From: Roseateles_B sp041905785
GTDB lineage: Bacteria; Pseudomonadota; Gammaproteobacteria; Burkholderiales; Burkholderiaceae_C
Reading direction: 5' to 3'
DNA length: 64,000 nucleotides
NCBI GenBank assembly: GCA_041905785.1
Contig: JAYRKJ010000010.1
Location: 119,405 to 183,404, forward strand
The notes under the pieces were generated by a model, which worked only from the letters and a program-made list of their open reading frames with translations, was not told the origin of the DNA and ran no database searches. The position numbers were made by a program, and so were the translations under genes. Numbering within the stretch: position 1 is the first letter of the stretch; each line of letters starts with the position of its first letter. Of this stretch, positions 44,722 to 51,902 are shown one piece after another.

Positions 44722-46242
44722 ATGAAGAAAGCCAGTGCCGCCCCCTTTGTCGCCCCCGCCAGCTTCGACGACGCCGACGCTGCCTGGCAACAGGTCCGGA
44801 CCATTTACGAGCAAGGCCTGCTGCATCTGCGCAGCGCCCTGCAGCGCTTCTTGCAGGGCAAGGATGTCGGCCGCGTGCGTGCCTGCTATCCCTTCGTGCG
44901 CCTGCGCAGCGAACGCCTGACCCGGGGCGACTCCCGCCTGGCCTATGGCTTCGTCTCCGGTCCGGGCGTGTATGAAACCACGCTGACCCGCCCGGACCTC
45001 TTTGCCCGCTATTACCGCGAGCAGTTCGAGCTCCTACTGAAGAACCACGGTACTGCACTGGAGGTGGGCACCAGCACCTCTCCCATCCCGCTGCACTTCG
45101 CGTTGAGCGAGCACGAGCACCTGGAAGGCGAGCTGCCGCCGGAGCGCCGGCTGCTGCTGCGCGAATGCTTCGACCTCCCCGATCTGGCCGCGATGGACGA
45201 CGGCATCGCCAATGGCACGCACGAGCCCTCGCCGGGTGAGCCGGAGCCCCTGTCCCTGTTCACCGCCCCACGGGTGGACTATTCGCTGCACCGCCTGCGC
45301 CACTACACCGGCTGCTCGCCCGAGCATTTCCAGAACTTCGTGCTCTTCACCAACTACCAGTTCTACATCGACGAGTTCGTGCGCCTGGGACGGGAACTGA
45401 TGCAGGCGCCCCCCGATCCGTCCGCGCCGAACGAGCTGGACGATTGCATCGGCTTCGTGGAGCCGGGCAATGTCTGGACGGCCCGCGTCGGTTGCGAGGC
45501 CGAGTTTGCTGCGCTGGCGCCGGGCCAGCAGCCGCCCCGGCTGCCGCAGATGCCCGCCTACCACCTGCTGCGAAGTGACGCCAGCGGCATCACCATGGTC
45601 AACATCGGCGTCGGTCCGGCCAATGCCAAGACCATGAGCGATCACATCGCCGTGCTGCGCCCGCATTGCTGGCTGATGCTGGGTCATTGCGCCGGCCTGC
45701 GCAACAGCCAGCAGCTTGGCGACTATGTGCTGGCCCACGGCTATGTGCGCGAGGACCACGTGCTGGACGAGGAACTGCCGCTGTGGGTGCCCATCCCGCC
45801 GCTGGCCGAGGTGCAGGTGGCCCTGGAAAAAGCGGTGGCCGAAGTCACCCAGCTCTCGGGCTTCGAGCTCAAGCGCATTCTGCGCACCGGCACGGTGGCG
45901 TCCACTGACAACCGCAACTGGGAGCTGCTGCCCAGCGCGCGCCAGGGCGGGCCGGAGCGGCGCTTCAGCCAGAGCCGCGCCATTGCACTGGACATGGAAA
46001 GCGCCACCATCGCCGCCAACGGCTTCCGCTTCCGCGTACCCTACGGCACCTTGCTGTGCGTGTCCGACAAGCCGCTGCACGGCGAGATCAAGCTGCCCGG
46101 CATGGCCAACCAGTTCTATCGCGAGCGGGTCGACCAGCATCTGCGCATCGGCCTGCGTGCCATCGAGCTGCTGCGCGCCAGCCCCGCAGGCAAGCTGCAC
46201 AGCCGCAAGCTGCGCAGTTTTGCCGAAGTCGCCTTCCAGTAG
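44722..46242 (+). CDS. amn: AMP nucleosidase
   Basis: Hydrolyses AMP to adenine and ribose 5-phosphate, controlling the adenylate pool. The 506-residue protein has the AMP-nucleosidase N-terminal domain (YPFVRLRSERLTRGDSRLAYG region) and the C-terminal nucleoside-phosphorylase fold with NFVLFTNYQFYIDEFV, VNIGVGPANAKTMSDHIAVL and DMESATIAANGFRFRVPYG. The ATG at 44722 has AAGGAG five bases upstream; a GTG two codons earlier is unlikely. Confidence 0.94.
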   Translation: MKKASAAPFVAPASFDDADAAWQQVRTIYEQGLLHLRSALQRFLQGKDVGRVRACYPFVRLRSERLTRGDSRLAYGFVSGPGVYETTLTRPDLFARYYREQFELLLKNHGTALEVGTSTSPIPLHFALSEHEHLEGELPPERRLLLRECFDLPDLAAMDDGIANGTHEPSPGEPEPLSLFTAPRVDYSLHRLRHYTGCSPEHFQNFVLFTNYQFYIDEFVRLGRELMQAPPDPSAPNELDDCIGFVEPGNVWTARVGCEAEFAALAPGQQPPRLPQMPAYHLLRSDASGITMVNIGVGPANAKTMSDHIAVLRPHCWLMLGHCAGLRNSQQLGDYVLAHGYVREDHVLDEELPLWVPIPPLAEVQVALEKAVAEVTQLSGFELKRILRTGTVASTDNRNWELLPSARQGGPERRFSQSRAIALDMESATIAANGFRFRVPYGTLLCVSDKPLHGEIKLPGMANQFYRERVDQHLRIGLRAIELLRASPAGKLHSRKLRSFAEVAFQ

Positions 46243-46336
46243 TCACCGACGCCCGCGAATGTGCAGCGCCACGTGACTTTTGGGTGCGGCCAGCCCCACA
46301 ATGGGGGACGACCCGCTGCCAGGCGAGACACGCCCC

Positions 46337-47551
46337 ATGCCCCTGGACACCTCCACGCTGCTGAGCCTGCTCCTGCTGGAGCTGCTGAGCCTGATGGCGA
46401 TGCTGCCCATTCTGATGGGTTCCCCGATCAGCCGGGCAGCGCGCTTTGCGCAAGGCTTCATCGCGCTGCAAGGCCTGGGCTGGCTGGCGCTGTGGGTGCG
46501 GCAACTCGCTTCCGCGCCTTTCAGCGGCGGTGTCACGGGCTTTCTGGGCATGCTCTGCCTCAGCGCCAGCCTCAGTGCACTCTGGCTCGCGCTGCGGGAC
46601 TGGCTGGGCCGGCGCCCCGGCCGCTGGGCCATGATGGGTGCGCCGCTGCTGCTGGCCCTGGTCTCGCTGCGGCAGGACGAAGGCGTGGACGATTTCGGCA
46701 ACGCCTGGGCCGGCCTTGGACTGGCGCTGCAGATGCTGGCCCTGTCGCTGGCCTGCTCCTGGCCCCGCGAACCCGACTTGCTTCCGACCGACCCGCGCCA
46801 CCATGGCCCGATCGAGCACAAGGACCGCGCCTGGCGGGCCTTGCTGGGCCTGGGCTTCGCGGCCACGGCGGCCATCATCCTGCTGCGCGCGGGCCTGCAT
46901 GCGCTGGGCCGCGAGCCCGACCTGCAGGCGCTGCTGACCCAGCTGCTGATCCTGGCGGCCCATGTCATGCTGCTGGTCAGCGTGTTGTCCATCCTGGTGG
47001 CCTGGCGCGGCGAGACCGAGCACCACCTGCAGCGCCAGGCGCAGACCGACGCGCTGACGGGCCTGGCCAACCGGCGGGCGTTCGGCCACCGTGCCGACGA
47101 GTTGATCGCGCTGGCACGCCGCCACGGTGAGCCGCTGTCTCTCGTGATGCTGGACCTGGACTTCTTCAAGAAGGTCAACGACGAGCATGGCCACGAAGGC
47201 GGAGACCGGGCCTTGGCCCTGTTTGCCAGCTGCGTGCAGCAGGTGCTGCGCGTGGGCGACCTGGCCGGACGCATTGGCGGCGAGGAGTTCTGTGTGCTGC
47301 TGGCCCGCAGCGACGAGTTGGGGCCACGGGCCATGGACGCACGGCTGCGGGCCGTGCTGCAGGCACGCGCCGGGAAGGAGCTGGGCTTTGCGCTGGACTT
47401 CAGCGCGGGCTGGGCGCTGTTGCGCGCCGGCGATCGCAGCATCGAGGACATGATGCGGCGCGCCGACGCCGCGCTCTACGAGGCCAAGCGCTGCGGTCGC
47501 GGCCGGCTCTGCGATGAGCCCGGCTGGACCCCTGCCGAACAGACGAGCTGA
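46337..47551 (+). CDS. Membrane-bound diguanylate cyclase (GGDEF)
   Basis: A 404-residue protein with an N-terminal module of about six membrane helices (roughly residues 5-225) and a C-terminal GGDEF domain. The active-site signature is intact as RIGGEEFCVLLA, with DALTGLANRR and MLDLDFFKKVNDEHGHEGGD. The inhibitory RxxD site is absent near RVGDLAGRIGGEEF (RVGD itself sits at the expected distance and might serve). The start is uncertain: ATG at 46337 has only a weak Shine-Dalgarno and ATG at 46301 is possible. It makes c-di-GMP, opposing the EAL proteins of this window. Confidence 0.9.
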   Translation: MPLDTSTLLSLLLLELLSLMAMLPILMGSPISRAARFAQGFIALQGLGWLALWVRQLASAPFSGGVTGFLGMLCLSASLSALWLALRDWLGRRPGRWAMMGAPLLLALVSLRQDEGVDDFGNAWAGLGLALQMLALSLACSWPREPDLLPTDPRHHGPIEHKDRAWRALLGLGFAATAAIILLRAGLHALGREPDLQALLTQLLILAAHVMLLVSVLSILVAWRGETEHHLQRQAQTDALTGLANRRAFGHRADELIALARRHGEPLSLVMLDLDFFKKVNDEHGHEGGDRALALFASCVQQVLRVGDLAGRIGGEEFCVLLARSDELGPRAMDARLRAVLQARAGKELGFALDFSAGWALLRAGDRSIEDMMRRADAALYEAKRCGRGRLCDEPGWTPAEQTS

Positions 47552-47578
47552 GTCCGTCATTGCAGTGCCACCACGCAC

Positions 47579-47594
47579 TGGCACGCTGCTTGCT
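47579..47594 (+). promoter_or_regulatory. Sigma-54 promoter
   Basis: TGGCACGCTGCTTGCT matches the sigma-54 consensus (TGGCACG, four bases, TTGCT) at every fixed position, with the -24 GG at 47580-47581 and the -12 GC at 47592-47593. It lies 60 bases before the start of the acetyltransferase pair, which would leave a leader of about 50 bases. Confidence 0.8.
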
Positions 47595-47653
47595 TGAAAT
47601 GAGGCGAAACCCGTCCACCCGACGGGCAGACCCGAACTCAGGAGCGCAGCACC

Positions 47654-48298
47654 ATGCCAGCCTTTGACGCCCCCATCACCGTTCCCTTGCCCAGCCCCGT
47701 GCATGCCCCCAGCACCGCGCCGCAACCCCAGGGAGCCGCAGCCCGGCTGCGCGTGGTGGGGCAGCAGCGGCGGCGCGGGGCCGTGCAGGTCCGGGCCTTG
47801 AGCTCGCGCGACCTGCAATGGCTGCCGGCCCTGGCGGACCTGCTGATCGACAGCGTGCACCACGGCGCCTCCCTGGGCTTTCTGGCGCCCCTGTCGCGCT
47901 ACCAGGCCATGGACTACTGGCACAGCGTCTACGCACGGCTGGGCAGCCATCACCAGCTCTGGATCGCCTGCGAGGGTGACGGGCATGGCCCCCTGCAAGG
48001 CACGGTGCAACTGGCCCTGCCCCAGCCCTCCAACGCGCACCATCGCGGTGAAGTCCAGCGCCTCATGGTGCACAGCCAGGAGCGCGGGCGGGGCATCGCC
48101 AGCCTGCTGATGAGCACGCTTGAATGCGCGGCTTTGCGCCAAGGCCGGCGCCTGCTGGTGCTGGAGGCCCCGGCCGACTCGCAAGCCGAGGCCGTCTACA
48201 CGCACCTGGGCTGGCAGCGCGCCGGAGCGATCCCGCAGCACAGCGTCTGCGCTGAAGGCCGCCTGCATTCGGCCGCCCTGCTCTACAAGATCCTGTGA
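47654..48298 (+). CDS. GNAT-family N-acetyltransferase
   Basis: A 214-residue protein with a Pro-rich N-terminus (about 35 residues) and a GNAT fold. The acetyl-CoA loop is VQRLMVHSQERGRGIASLLM. The substrate is unknown. AGGAG at 47639-47643 supports the ATG. The sigma-54 site upstream implies activation by an enhancer-binding protein, for example in nitrogen limitation or exopolysaccharide control. Its stop overlaps a second GNAT gene by four bases, so the two are a unit. Confidence 0.88.
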   Translation: MPAFDAPITVPLPSPVHAPSTAPQPQGAAARLRVVGQQRRRGAVQVRALSSRDLQWLPALADLLIDSVHHGASLGFLAPLSRYQAMDYWHSVYARLGSHHQLWIACEGDGHGPLQGTVQLALPQPSNAHHRGEVQRLMVHSQERGRGIASLLMSTLECAALRQGRRLLVLEAPADSQAEAVYTHLGWQRAGAIPQHSVCAEGRLHSAALLYKIL

Positions 48299-48795
48299 GC
48301 CCGCAGCCACCCCTTCTCAAGTCTGGTGCGGACACCCGCTGGCATGTCGCGCCGCTGGACGCCTGCAGCAGCGAGGCAAACGCGCTGATGGAGGAACTGA
48401 ACGCGGTGCTTGCCGCGCTCAGCGGTGACAGCGGTGCGGCTCGCTTCGATCCCACCCAAATGCAGGAACCGGGCTGCGCCTTCCTCGCCGCGCGCGACAG
48501 CCTCGGCAGAGCCCAGGGCTGCGGCGCACTGCGGCCTCTCTCCGCAGGGCCGGCCGGAACGGCCGAACTCAAGCGCATGTATGCCCGGCCAGGGCATCGT
48601 GGTGTGGGCACGGCATTGCTGGAGGCCCTGCTTCAGGAGGCCAGGCGCCAGGGCTACCGCCGCGTCTGGCTGGAGACGCGGCGCGTCAACACGCGCGCCC
48701 TGGCCTTCTATCGCCGTCAGGGCTTTGTCGAGATACCCAACTACGGCAGCTACGTCGGCCGGGACGAGGCGGTCTGCCTGGGTCTGACGCTGTAG
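48295..48795 (+). CDS. GNAT-family N-acetyltransferase, second of pair
   Basis: A 166-residue GNAT protein starting with a GTG that overlaps the previous stop. The acetyl-CoA loop is RMYARPGHRGVGTALLEALL, followed by TRRVNTRALAFYRRQGF, the typical C-terminal block. It is not close in sequence to its operon partner, so this is a pair of different enzymes rather than a recent duplication. Substrate unknown. Confidence 0.88.
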   Translation: MSPQPPLLKSGADTRWHVAPLDACSSEANALMEELNAVLAALSGDSGAARFDPTQMQEPGCAFLAARDSLGRAQGCGALRPLSAGPAGTAELKRMYARPGHRGVGTALLEALLQEARRQGYRRVWLETRRVNTRALAFYRRQGFVEIPNYGSYVGRDEAVCLGLTL

Positions 48796-48804
48796 GCGGC
48801 GCAC

Positions 48805-50040
48805 TCATCGGAACACCCGCAGCAGCTTGCCGCTGTCGGTGAGCAGCAGCAGCGCGCCGTCCGGTGCCTGGCGGACGTCGCGGATGCGTTCGCCCAATCC
48901 ACTGTACAGGGCCTCCCGCTCCTGCACCACGTTGCCGGACAGCTTGAGGCGCCACAAGGCCTGGCCGGCCAAGGCTCCGCTGAACAGCTGGCCCTGCCAC
49001 TCGAGGAACATGGCGCCGGTGTAGAAGGCCAGGCCGGCAGGCGCGATGGATGTCGGCACCCAGAAGCTCAGCGGCTCGATGTAGGCCGGGGCGTGCGTGC
49101 CCCCACCGATGCGGCAGGCGTCGCCGACGGGATCCCCGTAGTTGCAACCGTAGCTGCGCAGCGGCCAGCCATAGTTGCCGCCTGCGACGATGCGGTTGAT
49201 CTCGTCGCCGCCTTGCGGGCCGTGTTCGCTGATCCAGAGCTCTCCGGTCTGCGGGTGCACGGCAGCCCCTTGAGGATTGCGATGTCCCAGCGAGTAGATG
49301 CCCGGCGCGGCGCCGGCCCCGAGAGGCGGGTTGTCTGACGGCATGCTGCCGTCGCGGGCGATGCGCACCACCTTGCCCAGCGTCTTGCCCAGGTCCTGTG
49401 CGGGACTGCCCTGCTGCCGCTCACCCAGCGTCACGAACAGGGTCTTGTCGCGGGCAAAGACCAGCCGCGATCCATAGTGCCCGGAGCCGCTGACTTTGGG
49501 CATCTGCCGAAATATCACCAGCCCATCCACGAGGGTCGAGCCCTGCAACCTGGCCTTGAAGACGGCCGTGCCGCTGCGCCCGGCCTCGCTCCCGGAGCCG
49601 GGCTCGCTGAAGCTCATGTAGACCACCCCGTTCTGGCTGAAGTCGGGATCCAAGGCCACGTCCAGGAGGCCTCCCTGACCTGCAGCATCCACCGCCGGCA
49701 CGCCGCTGATCGACTCCTTCTGGCGCGCGTCCGCACTGAGCCGGAGCAGGCCTCCGCTGCGCTGCGTCACCAGCATGCGCCCGTCCGGCAACACCGCCAG
49801 CGACCAGGGGTTGCCGAGGTCGCTGCGCAGCGTGGCCAACTGCGGCGGCGAGCTGGGGGTCGGGGTCGGGGTCGGGGTCGGGGTAGGCGTAGGCGTAGGC
49901 GTAGGCGTAGGCGTAGGCGTAGGCGTAGGCGTAGGCGTGGGGGTGGGGGTGGGGGTGGCATTCGAGTCGCCCCCACCGCCTCCACAAGCCATGAGCAAGG
50001 CCATCGTCAACGCCCCTGTGCCTCGATACCAGCTTGCCAT
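48805..50040 (-). CDS. PQQ-dependent aldose sugar dehydrogenase-like lipoprotein
   Basis: A 411-residue exported protein of the soluble glucose/aldose sugar dehydrogenase type. The N-terminus ends in a lipobox-like LLMACGGGGG, suggesting lipoprotein anchoring, followed by seventeen Thr-Pro dipeptides (residues 29-62) as a stiff linker, and then the six-bladed propeller domain starting LGNPWSLAVLPDGRMLVTQR. Other blocks are GSRLVFARDKTLFVTLGERQ, YSLGHRNPQG and WISEHGPQGGDEINRI, which carry PQQ/Ca-site residues of the family. It probably oxidises aldoses in the periplasm, passing electrons to the respiratory chain. It converges on the acetyltransferase pair. Confidence 0.88.
   Translation of the reverse strand: MASWYRGTGALTMALLMACGGGGGDSNATPTPTPTPTPTPTPTPTPTPTPTPTPTPTPTPTPSSPPQLATLRSDLGNPWSLAVLPDGRMLVTQRSGGLLRLSADARQKESISGVPAVDAAGQGGLLDVALDPDFSQNGVVYMSFSEPGSGSEAGRSGTAVFKARLQGSTLVDGLVIFRQMPKVSGSGHYGSRLVFARDKTLFVTLGERQQGSPAQDLGKTLGKVVRIARDGSMPSDNPPLGAGAAPGIYSLGHRNPQGAAVHPQTGELWISEHGPQGGDEINRIVAGGNYGWPLRSYGCNYGDPVGDACRIGGGTHAPAYIEPLSFWVPTSIAPAGLAFYTGAMFLEWQGQLFSGALAGQALWRLKLSGNVVQEREALYSGLGERIRDVRQAPDGALLLLTDSGKLLRVFR
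49855..49956. repeat. Hexanucleotide repeat encoding (Thr-Pro)17
   Basis: Seventeen tandem six-base units inside the sugar dehydrogenase gene. On the plus strand the outer units read GGGGTC or GGGGGT and the inner run is GGCGTA. The near-identical inner run suggests recent expansion. Changes in copy number keep the reading frame and would only alter linker length. Confidence 0.95.
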
Positions 50041-50153
50041 GCGCTGCCTCCCGCGGTGGATGCCGGCAGTCTAGGCGCTCGCCCAAGCCCTCGCTGTAAG
50101 CAGCTGTGGCCGCGTCCGCCCCGCATGCCCACGCCTGCCCGGCACAGGCCCGC

Positions 50154-50183
50154 TTGCGGGCCAAGCCCCCGCGCACGTACACT
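50154..50183 (+). promoter_or_regulatory. Candidate promoter of the riboswitch transcript
   Basis: TTGCGG (50154-50159) and TACACT (50178-50183) are separated by 18 bases, placing the transcription start close to 50190, right at the 5' boundary of the glycine riboswitch. Confidence 0.5.
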
Positions 50184-50187
50184 GCGG

Positions 50188-50412
50188 CCCGGATTCAGGA
50201 GAGTGCAGGTCCCGGCATGCAAGGCGCCCGGCACCTGCCGCCGAAGGCGCAAGCTCCCATACTCGCTCAGGCCCCGTACTGGATCCGCCATCAAGCCGAA
50301 TGCTGGAGAGTGAGGCCGGGCCCTGCAGCCCGGCGTCCGCCGAAGGAGCAAGGCCGCCCATCCCGAAGGGGTTGCGGCTGAATCTCTCAGGTACCGAGGA
50401 CAGCGGGAGCGG
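50188..50412 (+). ncRNA. Tandem glycine riboswitch
   Basis: Two glycine aptamers in series. Aptamer 1 (about 50188-50287) has GGAGAGTG, GCCGCCGAAGGCGCAA and CGCTCAGGC. Aptamer 2 (about 50297-50412) has TGGAGAGTGAGG, CCGCCGAAGGAGCAA, CTCTCAGGTACC and GGACAGCGGGAG. The paired GGAGAG/CTCTCAGG strands and the CGCCGAAGG junctions are the family hallmarks. It lies 90 bases upstream of the dadA-like start codon, so it should couple that gene to cell glycine; whether it turns the gene on or off cannot be read with confidence. Confidence 0.9.
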
Positions 50413-50501
50413 CGCGCACAGGCGCACGCTCTCTTTGGCATTCCATCTGCCCGAGTCACGCACGCCTGCGCGTTCAACCCTCAGACCATCGAGAGTTCCG
50501 C

Positions 50502-51800
50502 ATGCATGTCATCGTCTTGGGCGCCGGCGTTACCGGCATCAGCACCGCCTGGTATCTGCGCCGCGCAGGCCATGAAGTCACCGTCATCGACCGCCAACCG
50601 GGCGCCGGCCTGGAGACCAGCTACGCCAATGGCGGGCAGATCTCCGTCTCCCATGCCGAGCCCTGGGCCAATCCCGGCGCGCCGCTGAAGGTGCTCAAGT
50701 GGCTGATGAAGGAGGACGCCCCCCTGCTCTTCCGCCTGCGCGCTGATCTGGCCCAATGGCGCTGGGGCTTGCAGTTCCTGCGTGAATGCACGCCGGGCCG
50801 CACCGCCCACAACATTCGCAACATCGTCAAGCTGGGGCTCTACAGCCGCGAGCAACTGCGCGAGCTGCGGCGCCAGCTCGGCCTGGACTACGACCAGCGC
50901 ACCCAGGGCATCCTGCACTTCTACACGAGCGAGGCCGAGTACGCGGCAGCCCAGGATCCGGCCCGCATCATGCGCGAGCAGGGCTGCGAGCTGGACATGA
51001 AGACGCCGGATGAATGCGTGGCCATCGAGCCCGCCCTGGCGCAGTGCCGGCACCAGATCGTCGGCGGGTCGATGACGCCCAGCGATGAGTCCGGAGACGC
51101 CCACCGCTTCACCCAGGCACTGGCTGAGCACTGCGCGCAAGCCGGCGTGCGCTTCGCCTACGACACGCGCATCCTGGGCCTGGAGGGCAGCCGCGAATCC
51201 GGCATCAGCCGCGTGGTCTGCGCCGACGCCCGCGGCGTGGTGCAGCGCCTGGCCGCCGACCGCTTCGTGCTGTGCATGGGCAGCTTCAGCCGCGGCCTGG
51301 CCCGCGAACTGGGCATCCACCTCAACATCTATCCGGCCAAGGGCTACTCGGTCACGCTGCCTGTGGTCGCGCCCGAGCACAGCTACCAGGTCTCACTGAC
51401 CGACGACGAGTACAAGCTGGTGTTCTCGCGCCTGGGTGACCGCCTGCGCATCGCCGGCACGGCCGAGCTCAACGGCTACAGCACCGAGCTGAATCTGACG
51501 CGCTGCGAGGCCATCGTGCGCCGCACACGCGAGCTTTTCCCCGCGATGACCGACGGCCGCGGAGCGCAGTTCTGGACCGGCCTGCGCCCGGCCACGCCGT
51601 CCAACCTGCCCTATATCGGCGCAAGCCATGTACCCAATGTCTACCTGAACACCGGACACGGCACCCTGGGCTGGACCCATGCCTGCGGCTCGGCCGCCGC
51701 CATCGCGGACATCGTCAGCGAGCGGCGCCCGGCGCTGGACTATGCGTTCACGGCGGCAACGCAGGAACGCATGGCGGATGGCGACTGGCGCTTCGCCTGA
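50502..51800 (+). CDS. dadA: FAD-dependent D-amino acid dehydrogenase (DadA-like)
   Basis: Oxidative deamination of D-amino acids at the inner membrane, reducing quinones. The 432-residue protein, of typical DadA length, has the Rossmann FAD motif VIVLGAGVTGISTAWYLRRA, the DadA block ETSYANGGQISVSHAEPWA, and C-terminal FAD-contact blocks WTGLRPATPSNLPYIG and YLNTGHGTLGWTHACGS. It is preceded by a tandem glycine riboswitch, so glycine (or a glycine-yielding D-amino acid pathway) is the likely signal, and glycine itself may be a substrate. An alanine racemase partner is not seen nearby. Confidence 0.92.
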   Translation: MHVIVLGAGVTGISTAWYLRRAGHEVTVIDRQPGAGLETSYANGGQISVSHAEPWANPGAPLKVLKWLMKEDAPLLFRLRADLAQWRWGLQFLRECTPGRTAHNIRNIVKLGLYSREQLRELRRQLGLDYDQRTQGILHFYTSEAEYAAAQDPARIMREQGCELDMKTPDECVAIEPALAQCRHQIVGGSMTPSDESGDAHRFTQALAEHCAQAGVRFAYDTRILGLEGSRESGISRVVCADARGVVQRLAADRFVLCMGSFSRGLARELGIHLNIYPAKGYSVTLPVVAPEHSYQVSLTDDEYKLVFSRLGDRLRIAGTAELNGYSTELNLTRCEAIVRRTRELFPAMTDGRGAQFWTGLRPATPSNLPYIGASHVPNVYLNTGHGTLGWTHACGSAAAIADIVSERRPALDYAFTAATQERMADGDWRFA

Positions 51801-51902
51801 AGCGCGCCAGGTCTTGCGCGCCCCCTCTTGTGCGGGGCCATGCCTTGCCCTAGGCTCGGGCAACGGCATTTGTGCATCGGTCACGACCTCAAGGAGCACG
51901 CC

